A stretch of DNA of 64,000 nucleotides from Zerene cesonia (lineage: Eukaryota > Arthropoda > Insecta > Lepidoptera > Pieridae): positions 2,418,001-2,482,000 of the forward strand of contig NC_052129.1 of NCBI RefSeq assembly GCF_012273895.1, written 5' to 3'. Shown piece by piece: positions 13,801-28,800 of this stretch. The first letter of the stretch is position 1. Every line of letters starts with the position of its first letter. A model generated the notes under the pieces. That model searched no databases, was not told the origin of the DNA, and saw only the letters and a list, made by a program, of their open reading frames with translations. Made by a program: the position numbers and the translations under genes.

Positions 13801-16800
13801 AAATTGATATAGCAGCTAAAGTCTAAAGATATAGATTAGTGTATTTAAATTTGTCGAAACTAGTCTTGATTAAGTACACAGTTTACGTATCTATCCCATC
13901 GTGATCTCGAATGGGAACAGCATGTTAATCGGTGACTAGCGTAGAATTAATATTCTTTATATAAAGTACGTGATATTTATTACTCTGAAACAAACACTGA
14001 AGTCCACCGTTAGGCAAACATTTTGACTACTGACGCTTATAGCAAATACACAAAGCAGCTAAAGGGATACATCCCTATGTGTGCGTTTTGTGCGTGTCTA
14101 CATGTCTTTGTTCTCGTGTGTTTGTGTGTGTTGCACGCTCACCGTGTGTGGCGTAAATTAATACGCTGCCCACCTTTTCGGCGTGCACCAACAGGGGTAT
14201 TTCGCAAAAGATCTCTCGAAGGTAAAAAAATTAGAGGTACTATGCAGATACAATAAATCCAAATCGATATGTCGAATTATGTTACACATTTTTGTTTTTT
14301 TTTATTACCTTTTATTTGTCCTTTAACGTTTTTGTTTGTTCTCACGTTCGTTTGTTTCGTTGATATTGATACTCTGTGCTTTGTATTACTGAGTATGATT
14401 ATCAATTATGGTATTCTTTTAACCTCTTCACTTTTGAATGCTTTACCATTTTTGCTTTTGTTACATAATTCTTCTTTGCACGGGCTGAAGTTCTCGCTTT
14501 TAAGGTCACAGTCACTCTGTATCATAAACAAAGAGTTTTGAACAATGATGCACTTCGATTTCTCACACGTTACCTTTACGATTTAGGATCAGTGCGGTTA
14601 CAATAGTATGATTATTAATAACTTTTGGCACACTGTAAAATATTTTAACACGAACGCATCGATATTTAAATGATTAACAAATAATATGTTTCTTGTTCTT
14701 CAGTAACTTCATTCATCATCATCATTTCACAATGCGTCAGTGTTCCCGATTTTTCGTTGTTTTGCTTATACAGATAATTCTTTTCCAAAACGGCCTATCA
14801 GTTATGTTCTTTCGTTTTCATCTTTTATATTTTTTGTATCATATAATTTGTCACTTTACTCACTGTTCTGGACCAAATGACGCACGCCAATTGGATTTTT
14901 TGTTTTTTTTTTTTTTTTGTTTTTTATTATTTTGTTCCAGTGAATGTCCTTCGAGAGATCTGTTTTCCGAAATTCCGAACTGCAAAATTTTTTAATCCGA
15001 AATGCAAAATCATTATTTATTTTTAAAAACAACAGCACAACGCTTAACAGGTTTTACCATACAAGAGTGTGTCCGCATTTAATCACTTTTTCATGACAAT
15101 GAATGAAAACGGTATGTTGTTTATTTATTTTTTTTCTGTGGTATGCCGTCCTTGCTTGTTGTGTGTTTGCTATAGGCCGTTTTGGAACATTTTTTTTTAT
15201 TTTTTATTCGTTGACCTCTCTAATCAATTTCTGACCTGATCATGTTTTATTAAAATAAATCCAACAAGCCAAATGAACTGTATAAAACACGAACTCTCAA
15301 ACAAATGTTGTTGTATATTTGCCCAGTATAGAGTAGATTGAAGCTTGCATGCGTATGTAATGGAATAAGTATGTGTGGCAGATATGAAAAGCGTATAAGC
15401 CGTTCGTCTGCCGCCAATAGCTATTGTATACAAAAGAGATCTTGAAAGCAAATAGGAAACTGTGATTTGTGAATTCAAGCAATTATTAATGTCAGGAGGA
15501 ACAAACCGCGCCCATTGGGAAGACGTAACGGAGAATACACCATTAACATTCGTCAACGATTGCGTCTCTTTCACCACAACCGTGTCTGCTCGATATTGGC
15601 TTATCGATTGCAGGCACATTGAAGATGCTACAAAAATGGCAACAGAGTTATACAGGTACAAATGACGATGTTTTCCGATTTTTACCGCCCTGCATCATCT
15701 AAGTTCATCATCATCAGCCCATATATGTTCCCGCTGCTGGGACACATGCCTACTATGAGGGTTCAGGCCATAATCCACCACGCTGGCCAAGCGCGGGTTG
15801 GCAGATGTCACATGTCGTCGACCTTTTAGTTCTTGGACATGCCGGTTTCCTCACGATGTTTTCCTTCACCGTTTTAAGCAGTGGTGATGTTATCCACATG
15901 CGCACATAAATTGAAAAATCAATTTATTTCCTGCACGCTCGCCGGGTCTCGAATCCCGACTTATCGATTTCGAAGTCCGAGGTTCTCACCATTGAGCCAC
16001 CACTGCATCATCTAAGTTAGTTATACATATTATGAACCATTTTTGCCTCACGCTTGTTATATATTGAAGAAAAGTTTTAAATATAATAGTAGCATAGCTG
16101 TAGGTATGCAAATATGTGTAGACATGGTTTTATACCTAGTACCTGTGTACCTTGTTACTGCAATATATACCTTGAGGTTTCAAGCTCCAGATTTTACTTG
16201 ATCATCTAAGCGATGTTGATAATTTTATACCACAAATACTTTTCGCTATGAGGCGTGTGTACTCGTATACCTAATGTTAGTCTCGACAAATTATTTGTAA
16301 TAAAAAAATAACAATTAAACATTTAATATAATTTTGTTTTAGAATTAGTATCATAGGTGCAAATTGTTAATGTAAGGCTTAGATATAAAGATCTTATTAT
16401 CGTGCTAGCTGCGCCCCACGGTTTCAACCGCGTAAGTCCGTATTCCGTTAGAATATCGGGATAAAAGTTGCCTATATGTTATTCCAGTTGTCCAGCTGTC
16501 TACGCACCAAATTTCATTGCAATCGGTTCAGTAGTTTTTGCGTGAAAGAGCAACAAACACACACACATCCTTACAAACTTTCGCATTTATAATATTAGTA
16601 GGAAGTAGGATCGTTGGCTTTAAAGTTTTGGTCAGCAGTAATATTAGGTGTTGTTTTTTTCATTTTCGTATGAAATTTCATATATATCTAACCTCGGCAA
16701 TCTTCACAGGGAAGCGATACACGTACCGTTCATGGCGCGCTTTGTGGTATACGCAAAACGTACAGATGAATGCCAGGCACAGCTGCGAATGTTCTGTGTT

Positions 16801-19800
16801 ACTGATGATAATGAGGACAAAACTCTGGAGCGTATAGAGCGCTTCATACAGGTCGCTAAGAGTCGAGATGTTGAGGTAAAGACAATATAAAGTTAATAAC
16901 AACCAGTTAAAGTTGCATGCACCATAATAAGCAGCAAAGTAATAACGTATATATTATTAATTTAATTTTCTTTAAATAAATAATATCTCGTATATCTATA
17001 TTGAATGGTTATAAAAGCATTTCATTAATAAGGAAAGTAATGCCTTCATTAACTAACGATGTATACAGTAGTGCCGAAGCACAAATCTTAATACATTCGA
17101 TACTAATTTTCGTGTGTATAGAAATCGGCAAGTGCGTGTTGGATGCACGACACTATAGGTGCAAGGATAAGCTAAAGGGCAACTTCAAAAAAAAATTGGC
17201 CACCCATCCAATTTATGACCGTACTAACTGTTGCTTCACCTCGCGTGTGGGTAAGGATGGCTTACCATCAGGTGAACCACCAGCTCATTTGCCCGGTGAC
17301 ACAAAAAACAATAAAGTCGCATTTTCATACAACCCAATTTTCATTCATGCATTAATTTATCACCAGGTACACGAAGGTAAACCAATATACCTAGAATTCG
17401 GCGGCAACCTGGTGCCAGTGGCCAAGTCTGGTGAACAACTCTCCATACCATTCAGGGCGTTCCGCGAAAATCGTGTAGCGTTCCCCGTTATGATCAAGAC
17501 GCAGGACTTGGAGCCGATCTGTCGCTGCCAGTTCATGAGAGATCCTAAGGTTCCGAAAGGAGAGCCGTCACCAACACCGGTTTGTACTTAGGCTTACTAG
17601 AATATAGTATTTTCATTAAGAAGGAATAATTACTTCAAGTTGCATTTTTAACAAGAGTCTAATCGACTTCAACCTGTCAGGACTAGGCCAAATTTAAGCC
17701 GCCAGCATCGAGGTACTAGTTTTCAAATAAAAATCATCCGTCCATTCAGCCCGAATTAGTCCACTGACATAGGCCTCCCCCAAAATACGCCACAGTTGCC
17801 GGTCTTTGGATTTGTTCATCCATCTGCGTCCAGCTATCTTATATATTTTATCCTATATATTTTTTACTATATATTTGATATAGTTATATGGAATAAAAAC
17901 AAGATCATCAAATTCGGCTCCCACAGTCGAAAGTTCTGAGGTAACAAAACCAAAAAAATATAATCAAATTGATAACCTCAATTTTTATTTGAAGTCGAAT
18001 GGCTAAAATAAAGCACTTTAAAAACTGGGAATTAGCATTATTACTTTCTAGAGAACTACCATATCATCGTTCTGAGCATTTTCTTTAAAATAAGTAAAAT
18101 TAATATTTCTTCCAGATTGCCGTGCTTAACATCATGGTGCCAGATGACGTCCCAGCAGAAAGAATATCACCAGTGCAATCGGACACATTGCCACGACGTA
18201 CTGAAGAGCAGGAGTTAATTTGGAGACAGAGACTCAGTGATCCCAGGTTATTAGTTACATATAATATAGAACCTTAACCATCTGTACCCATAACTTATAA
18301 AACCTAAAAAATAAAAAATAAAATAAAAAAAATAAAAAAAAATAAAATAAAACCTACTATTGTACATTAAGAAGCACAGCCACCTGTCTGTTTTAATTAA
18401 TGGAAATAGTGTCTATGGATTTGGAAAAAATGTTTTCTCTAAGAAATAACTTGATGATTTATTCGCCTTAATATTTGTATAATTATTACCATTTTCAAGC
18501 GTCTCATTATTACTCCATTTCAATAAATGCAAACACGTTCGATAATATTAGTCGTTTATTTTAAAATTGATTCAGCTATATCTCCATTATAACTTCAAAT
18601 GTAACGTGTATGTATAAAGATTTCTTATTCATTTTCGAATAGGCTTGAAGACATCTGCACCCTGCTAGGAAAAGACTGGGTAGCGCTTGCTTACGAACTA
18701 GGAGTAAGTGTCGCTACGGTTAACCAGATTCAAGCTAAACGCATCACAGCAGCAGAGCAGGCCCAATTGATGCTTAAATTGTGGAAAACCCAATCCGGAA
18801 CTAAGGCTCAAGGTAGAGTACTATCTTAAAAGCTGCGTACAAACAAATATTTTTAAGGCAATAGAGATTTTGTTGCCTTTAACAAAATTGCCCAAATTCT
18901 TATATCTATATAAGACATTTACGCTTACAGGAAAAAGGAACAGTTGTAATACCTGTCAATAGAATATATTTTTAACGATTAAAAAGTATGCAAATATATC
19001 AGCAATTATTCTGATTTTCTATTCTTGTTAATCCATTATGTTAAATATCAAAAATCAATCGAACCTTCGAAAATCTTGTTAAGTAATTTTTTTTTCCAGA
19101 TAACTCGTTGGAGTTGGCATTATGTCGTATCGGAAGAGATGATATTATTGCGCCTCAGTCAGAAGGTACTAATGAGAGACGTATCCTACGTAATATTTAT
19201 CAAGAGAGACAAGCCTCTGAAGAAATTGAGGCTTACAAAGGTAAAAGGTTTGATCTTATGTTCGTAGTGAATAAATCACAATTTTATTTGCTATTTAACG
19301 CAAGATATTATTGCATTATGTTTTATATTTACGTAAGCATGGCTAATTTAAAAACATAATTGAAATAAGTTACATTACTGTAGAAATATAAATTAAGAAT
19401 AGACACTGAAAAGGAATGCAATTATTTTTCAAACATGTACGTCATAGAAATTCACAAACGTAAACTTCGAACGTATTGTTTTACAGCTGAAGAAGACAAT
19501 AAACTTAAAGAAACAATAGATGACAGTCAGATATCAGAACGCATGCGCACTGAGGATCTGGACCAAGATGAGGCTAAGTACTCTCCGGAAGAGAAATCTG
19601 TTATCGATAAGAGTGAGGTTGAAAGAACACCTACACCTAGTGAAGAAAGCGAAGAAGATGAAGGTTCAGTAGTTTCTATTGACATGTATTTATGTAGAGA
19701 TCTAAAATTACATTCGAAATAATAACAAACTTAATAATTAATCATATTTTGAAAGTAGCAGTAGTTAGTCAATGTAAATACTTGAAGGTCAAAATTTAAA

Positions 19801-22800
19801 TTTTCTTTCAGATGTTAAACGTAGCGTTGCAGAAAGAAAACAACAAATAACAAAAAAATTAAGCTCTAGTAAAATACCGGCATCGAAACAAAAGAAGGAA
19901 ATAAGAGAAGAAATAATTGAAATTAAAACACAAATAAAACCTGACATAAAGAAATTTCAAGATATAGAACAACAAGTAAGACTGTTTTTTTTTCTCTTTT
20001 TTATTTAATAATTGAGTTTTTTCTATTTCATTAATTACTTTATGTTTGTGTATAGGTAAAAGAAAAGGAACCTAAATTAGAGAGAACACGTTCCAAAACT
20101 TCTCCTGAAACTACTGAAATTGAAGAAAGTGAAGTTGTTAAAGAGGTTCGAGAGGAAAAGAAAGAAGAAACGAAGGAACATAAGGTAGAACAATTCAGAA
20201 AATTCGACCCATCGTCACCGGCAAAACCAACACCTAAACATTTGCAAAGGCATATGCGTAATGATTCCATGCGTTTTCCGTCCGGCGATTTCTCAAATAT
20301 AGTTATTACCCCGAAAAAATCTTTAACATCAGAAACTATTGAAACAAAATCGATGGAAACGAAAGATACGTATTCCAAAGACATTATTTCCCAAAAGGAA
20401 ATTGATAGCGCAAGAGTTGCTGAAAAACTTGAAGATGGAGAAAAGTCACCTGAACTCGTTATGGAAGAGAAAGATGTTGCAGAAGCTACTTTAAAGGATA
20501 AAATAAGTGTATTTGAGACTAAGATATCGAAGGAACCACAAATTGATACTACAAAAACTATCAAATTAACTAGAGAAGCTTTGAAAAAGCACACAATGGA
20601 GCATGATCAAGCTGTAGAATATACTCAAGAATTTGTAAGAGAACAGGCAAAACAAATGGAATCACAACAAGAAATAGAAACACAAGAAATTCACAAAGTA
20701 TCTATTGAATCCACAAAACATACGGAGGTTGTAAAATCTGTTAAAGAGACAATACAACAATTTGACTCCAAAATTAAATTCGAGGATAAATCAAAATCAT
20801 TTACGAAATCGGCTAGGACGGATTCAACAATTGTTCAAGTATCTTCTGAAGAGGATAGTGAATTTTTAAAGAAATCCACAGATTCGGAAACGGAAACTGA
20901 ATCCCAAACTACTATTAAAGCTGAGAAAGATAAATTAAGAAAGATTGATCTTGGGAAACAAATTTTTGATAAAAAATCAGAATTGAAAAATGGTCTCGAT
21001 AAAAAAGACGATCATGACAAGAGAGATGATGACGATAGAAAAGGTGCAGGAGCTATTTCTTTTAGAGGGAAAACTTTAGAAAAGCAATTAACTGATGAGC
21101 TGCGAAGTAAAGTAAGTGATGAAGAGATCACAGAAACATTTGAAGAAAAGGATGTTTCTATAGATGATAGGTCGAAGGAAAAGGTGAATATATTATACTT
21201 ATTTTAAATTAAAAATACGTAATTTTATTATACAACACGTTTTATTATTTTGTCATTGTAGATTGAAACTCAATCAATAACAAGTGCGAAATCGGAAATA
21301 AGTAAAACCAAAACAGATTCTCCAGGCTCTGAAATACAAAGTAAATTAACACAAGAGTCCCCATTACCATCAGCAGCTGAAAAAGGAGATTCGCTGGCGG
21401 ACTTACAACAAAGTACTGAAAGGGACATTAGTTTTGTATCACAAACAGAATCCAAGGTAAAATTATATATTGTTGTTTATTTTTGTTTATTATATGAACA
21501 TTCACTTGTAATTTATTTTTATATAATAAATTTAATACAGACACATTTTTGATATTTTATACAGTTACTATGATCAAAGGTGATCACTCTTAAAATTTTT
21601 TTAGTAACATATATAACTGTTATATTTCAACTGCTGTTATGTACAAGATGTACATAATTAATAAACAATTTTGTTTATTATTCAATTATTACTTTGTTAT
21701 TCAGGTTTAATAAAAATATTTAAACATTTAATCAGGTCTATTCTAAGCACAGAAGCGATTCGTTAGATGAATCGTCACAGTTTTCTGATTTGGAAGATCA
21801 AATCGGAATGAGTCCCGCTCATAAACCAACACTAGACAAACAAGTGGAGGAGCCGGAAGATGAGATATCTATAATGAAGCTTGAATCGTCTAAAACTCAA
21901 ACTCAAGAATTTTTACAATATGAGACTGAATACACCTCGCGTAGTCATATCAGTACAGTTAGTCAGAAGGAACCCGAAAAGGTATGAAAATAAAGTTAAT
22001 ATTTAATGTGTTTCAAGATTTTTAAATATTTAAAAAGCTGAAATTGTGAATGACCCATCATTTTTAGTTATCCTCATTGTCTGTCTCATCGTCATGTAAC
22101 TTATACATAAAAGAGTACATAATAATATATTAATACACACACACACACACACACACACAATAAATACATTTTTTATTATTATAATCACAAATTATAATAA
22201 TTGAAAGAAAGTTCTAGCGGTTTAACGACTAGACTGTCTTTCCTAAAAAATATTATGTATAATAGTTATTGCCGAAGTTTCATTTCGGGTTCTCTTTAGT
22301 ATTTTTATTTAAAGTTAACAATAACTGAAGGATGTACTGTACTGTAACTGACTAGCTGTTATTAGTGTTATACTGCCCGGGCACACATTTTTCTTTGTAA
22401 GGTTTTCAAGGATTTTTTTATTGAAGATAATTCCAACAAACACATCACACATATCTGTACATCAGTTTCGTCCTGTTTGAGTTATAAGTGATGTAATAAC
22501 ATCCTTAATATGGGAGTCCAGCACGCATCGGCACGAATTTGGGCAGCTCGCACTGGAGTAGTACCACACCGTTCTAGGATATTGGCGTGAAATAAAGGCT
22601 TCAACTTCGCGCCGGTCTACTTGCTGTGTTTCGTGCGGTGATTGGGGGAGCCTGCGTCCGATTTCATACTACTCACTCTACCCAGTCCCTTCCTTTTAAA
22701 AAAAAAACATGACTCTATAATTTTATTTAATGATTCTTTTAATAATTTTAGGTTCCTCCAAAAGAATCGCCTGTTATAAGCGCAAAAGCTCGCCAATTTA

Positions 22801-25800
22801 TAGAAACGGTCCCAGAAGATGATTCAGTTCAAGAATGTTTCTTCTCAAAGCGTATTTACTCAGACTCTCTTGAAGATTCTGAACATACAGATTCAAGGCG
22901 TCATTCAGAAGCGGAATCTTTAAAATCAGATCAGTCTGATATGAAAGCAAAGGTTTCATCATCTGATTTTGATGAAAGAGCAGAGTATGAAGAAACCGCT
23001 GACTCAGGAAGTGGTTTCGGTGATGAGAAATTTGAAGAAAGTGTTGGATTTACATCTATGAGGATAGATCCCAAAACCATCGATTCCGATAAACAAAGTA
23101 CAGAAACAAGCGAAGAAAAGGAAGCAGATGTAATATTTAAGAAAGTAACGCCAAAAAGACATTCGAGAACTGAATCCGTTTCAATATCTAAATTGAGTGA
23201 TTTAATACCTGATTCTGAATCGAAAAAATCAAAACAAGAGTTTCAGATGTTTGTAACTGAAGCTGAGGAGATAGACCGCTCATTCGAAAAAGATGAAGCG
23301 TCTGATAAAATTTCTTCAGAGAGCAGTCGAGAGATTGAAATTTCTGATAGAAAATCATCTGAAGGTATCTCTGATAGGATAAGTTCAGAAGATGCTGTAA
23401 CTGATAAAAAAACTTCATCCGAAGAAGAAGGACAAAAAATTTGTGACCATGCTCCAGATGTAACAGAAGCCACAAAATCTGTTAAGGAAATGATAAATGA
23501 TTTTGATAAAACAGATATTTCCATTGACAAAGGTACGTTATTATATCTAAGTACAATCAGTTTGCACAGATGTCACGTTTTATATTATTTATTTCGTTAT
23601 AGATGCAAAACGGCAATCTATAGTATCCGCTGAGTCGGGATCCGTAGGTGAACTTCGTTTAGAAGAAAAACGGCCATCAGATGCTCGAAGCTTAACAGAA
23701 TCAAGAGACTACACATTTGAAGAATCCGAAGACGATATCAGAACGCAAGGAACTCACGTTGATATTGCGAAAGATAAAGTCGATGTAAAAGAAGTTGAAA
23801 GCAAGAAGTCATTGGGTATATTTCTTTTTCATTACCTTCTATTATTTTATTACAGAAATAATGAAATAATCATGGATATATTGTTAATGGTTAAAATCAA
23901 AAAGTACTAAGTATCGAGCGTGGAAGTCAAAGATTCATTATTATACTAATTATAATTATTAATTATTCATTTGATACTTTTTTAATTTAAGGCAAATCTG
24001 ACGCGTCTAAAATTGCAAAACTTACGCATGGCGATTCACTTGATGACGTGGAAGCTTTCCCTGAAGATCATGTCGCTGACTACGTTCACAAACTTCCTCA
24101 TATTGCTGAGATCAGGTAAAACATATTGACAAAAATATATTTGAATTTCAGTTTACCAATCGCGTTTTAATTTCAGTAGAAGTTTAGTGACTTTTATGTA
24201 TTAATATCATTATCATTTTATATTACAGTTCTGATAAATTGATAACGGATAAATTTTTAAGTAACGAACGCGAACAACAGTCAATACGAGAGACTATTCA
24301 AATCATAACAAAACCTTCAAAATCAACTTCTTTAGACACATCTTCAGAAATAAAACCCGATACTCAAACAAAAGAACCCACCAGGAAAGGAATAATTGAA
24401 GAAAAAGATAGTCAAGTAACTGTTACTTCTATGTCATTTAAAGAAGACGTTGGCGTGACAAAAGAGCCCACTAAAAAGTCAACTGATGCCGATGAAACCT
24501 TATCAGTAGACGTGGAAACAAAAACAGGAACGTCTGGAGAAATTATTACAATTACGACAAAAACAGAATTGACAAAACTAGCAACAGGGGAAGACAAATT
24601 AACAAAAACTATAACTGAAAATACTAAATATCCTTCTGGTAAAGAAACAACGTCAACAAGTGTTTCAGAAACAATAAAATCTGTTATAACTGAAAGGGAA
24701 ACTAATTTATCAGAAGCTGCTAAACACGTGGGTGAATCACTATATGATAAACAAGATAAATCAACTTCGACGAAAACTGAAATACGATATGGACCTGATG
24801 GTGAAGAGATAATTACTACTACCGTGACAGAAGTAGCTACAACTGCGGATGGTGATGAAATGACTAGAATTACTGTTACCGAAAAAACAAAATATGCTTC
24901 TGGTCGCGAAACTGTGTCTACAAATGTATCGGAATCTATAAAATCATATCGCCATGAAAAGATTGTTTCAAAAGATGATAAAAAGGATGAAACTGAACAT
25001 GACACAGATAAACTGAAGCTTGATAAACAATTAACGATCGATGATGAAAGTTGTACAACTGATGTTGAGACAAAAACTGGTGTTGCAGGTGAACTTATAA
25101 CAATCACTACTAAAACTAATAACATCAAAACTCCATCAGGAGATGAGATAGTTCGGACTACAATTACTGAAGTAACGAAATATCCATCAGGCAAAGAAAC
25201 AACCTCAACAAAAGTATTTGAATCGATTAAATCCCATAAAGAAACAGTTATTTCCAGTGCTCGTTCAGAACAACTAATGAGTGCTGACGAAAAATGTGAA
25301 ATTAAAGAAACTGAACCAGGCAAAGAAGAAGATAAATCAACGTCGACAAGAATTGATACAAAAGTTGGTGATGCTGGAGAGGAAATAACAATAGCTACAG
25401 TTACAGAAATACTTAAGACGCCTTCTGGTGAGGAGATAGAAAAGATCACAACAACGGAAACAATAAAATATCCTGATGGTAAACAATCTATATCTACAAA
25501 AGTTTCAGAGCGCATGCGCTCCTCTGTTTCAAGGGAAATTACGGTCTCATCTAAATCTCGAAAAATCGTGGATGAAAACGATTTGAAAAATTATCATACA
25601 GTAGATGAATTAATAAGTATTCCGGATAGTTCTAAAAAGGAAATGAAATCTGATCCCGTACACGAAAAAATAAAAACACATCAACCACTAACAAGTGAAT
25701 CTAAATTTGACATAACCAAAATAAGAACTGATACTCTTAGTAAACTTGAAATTGCCGAAGTGATGGGAGATACAAAAAAATCTATTCCAAAAGATTTGCC

Positions 25801-28800
25801 CATAACAGATACCCAAGAAATAACAAAAGAGCAAATTAAGCCTGTCATTGATGATATATTACAAAAGGGATCTATTGTAGCAGCAACTCGTAGTCCAACA
25901 GTTGAAAAAGAATTTAAAAGTAAAGAAACAATGGAAACTGAAAAAAGAACTTATGACGCTAAAGTTCCCCATAAAGAGGAACGAAGACATTCTTGTATAA
26001 GTCCAGCCATATCACTTGAAAGAATTGCTGAATCTGAAATTGAAGGTGAAGAAGATATAATAAAACCAAAAAGAACAATTAAATTCGTCGAAAGTGAAAC
26101 TAAATCTGAATTAAAGAAATCCGATTCTGCAATGAAACAGATGGCGGATAATATTGAAATTATTATCAAACAAGCATCTGAAGAAGTAGATATTTCTTCC
26201 GAAGAACCCGTGCATGATAAAGAGGTTGAAAAAGAAATCACAGAAGATGACAAAATTTATGAAACAGAAATCAGAAAAACTAAAGAAAAAGAAATTGATG
26301 AAATTAAAAAAGAATTCGCAGTCGAGGAAAGTAAAATACAAAAAGAAAGACCTGCTCTAATGAAAAGTTTATCTAGAGATAGCGGAGAAATTATCATCTT
26401 ACCAAAGAAAAAGCACACAAGAACTTTTTCAGTTCAAAGTTCTCCTGATGAAATAGAAGAACAGATTTATACAGATTCTGAATCAGGTATAAATTCATCT
26501 ATGATTTGAGTCGTTTATTGTGTCTTGATTAATATTAATTCACAAATCAATGAATGATTATCAATTAATATTTGTTTTCAGATATGGACAAGGCAAAGGT
26601 ATTAGAAATAATAGAGCCTACATCAGATGCAGAAGGAAAAATGATAGCTACAAGTTTTGACACAAAAAGAATTCGTACCGATTCTTTAGATGATGCAGAT
26701 GATTTCCCGGAAAAAGAGGTACACTGATTCTTTAATATTTTAATTTTAAACGATAAGTTTCTATACGAATTATATAAGATATAAGATAATGATATAAGAT
26801 CATTATCTATACAAATTATTTTCATAACTACCGTTTCATTCCAGGTTGATTTTTTTGAAGAAGACAAACTAGTGACACATGATGTTACTTCAGATGAAGT
26901 AAGCACAGAGCGACAGTCTAGGTCTAGCAGTACTTTGCAAAAAGATCAAGTTTTTGATAAAACGTCTCAAAAATTTGGTAAAAAAACTCACTATGTCGAT
27001 AGCATTTTACGTTCAGATCTAATTTCAAAGTCTACAACGGAATCATCTGTAACTACAGTTGTTTCAACATTAACCAAATCTTCCGATGAAGATCAAAGGT
27101 CTGTAATAGAAGAAGGTACGTCAGCAGATTTTTCTAAATTAAGTGGAGCAGATTTGATGAAAGATTCATCGAAAACGTCAGCTGACCATAAGGATGAGTA
27201 CAAGGCGGAGGAACAATTTGAAGATCGTGCAACGCCTGATTTATCAAAAAAATCTCTTGACTTGACAAAAGACTATTCAAAATCTTCAATCGATAGTAAG
27301 GATACATCTAGAGACTTCGCTACTAATGAATTATCAAAGGATTCAACTGTAGACTTAACAAAAGATTTCTCTAAAGTATCAATAGATAGTGTAAAAGAAA
27401 CTTCACGGTCAATAGATGAAAAAACATTCTCAGAAGATCATTCATCAATGGATGTTTCAAAAACTTTAGCATCTGATGCATCAGATGGAATAACTCTCAG
27501 TAAAGAATTCATTGAAGAAGAAAGATCGACATCCAAAATTGTGCAAATAGCATCTAGTTCTTCACATGAAACTTCAATTATGACTGAAAGTAAGTTGTTG
27601 AGTGAATATGAAGAGAAAGTACAAGATAAATCAAGGCTAGTTGATAGTATTGAACAAAGTGCAGATCTAAACTCAGAAAAAAAATATGAAAGCAAACAAG
27701 CTGCTGCTGAAGACATAAAAGAAGGAGAAACAGTAGCAAAGCCTGATGAGGAGGAATCTGAAATCAGGGACATGAAAGAATTGAATAGAAGGTGCTCAAA
27801 CCTTCTAGAAGATATATCATCACAAGGGGCACTTATAAGGATTGATTCCAGCCATATCACACATGGTAATCTTTTGTTTTGTTGCTTAAGTTATGCAATA
27901 TGTAATTAAATCAAGTCGAGCACTTATGTAAATTTAATACAATAATTTATGATTACTTCTTTTTTTCTCAGATTTAGCGTCCAAACTTTCTAAAACACCC
28001 CCGCCTTCCCCGGTTGATTTAACTATGAGAGATAAAGCAAGAGCTGGTGAAAGTGTAGTTGACAAGCAATCCGGGCTACAACTTACAGGTACTTTTAGTT
28101 TCTTAATGAATTCTGTTTAAACGCTCAATTTTACCAGGAAGAATGGTCAGATTCAAAAATATTTCAACATTGTTCAAACAACTTGCTCCAATTTCTGACG
28201 AAAAATGTCTCTGTTACTTGTTAATTAGCAATGTAATAATATTATAAATTGAATTTACTAGGTTCCGATACAGTATATCTGGATGCAAGTAGACAATCGC
28301 CCAGAGCATCATCTGGAGGAGATAGTCAAATCAGCGAGACGGACGCCCATCAAAGCGGTATGTAATGATGCAATTATTAATAAAAAAAAAACAAATGCAC
28401 ATCATGAAGATTATGAAAACGTTATAGCATATTGTTTTATTTTTTAATTAAAGTAACTTAATTCATTTATTGGACAAGAAAAAAAAAAAACAAAAAAATA
28501 AAATATTTTTATACAATTACATTGCTAATTTGTAAACAATTGAGCTTTTGCAGTCAGTAGTGGCAAAGTATTGTAGTGTCATGGCGAAACTTTACTCATT
28601 GTCAGGTAGACACGAAACGTAGATATTGATTATTTTTGCCACACCTTTTGTTTATGCCAATTATCGCATGTGTACCTCAAAGTTCATTTACACAAATAAA
28701 ACTTAAAATAATTATGAGTGTTCAAATAAAGAATTAAATATGCACAGCCAGTGCTCAGAACACAACCATGAATTAATACGAAACACGTTTATCGTTAATA

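Noticed and set aside
14269..14541. Hydrophobic open frame resembling a membrane protein
   Set aside because: Phe/Leu/Ile-rich translation of T-rich intron DNA, with no splice or start context.
24412..25515. Long minus-strand frame of 367 codons opposite the tandem repeats
   Set aside because: A shadow of the repetitive coding exon. Its Ser/Val pattern follows from the sense codons.
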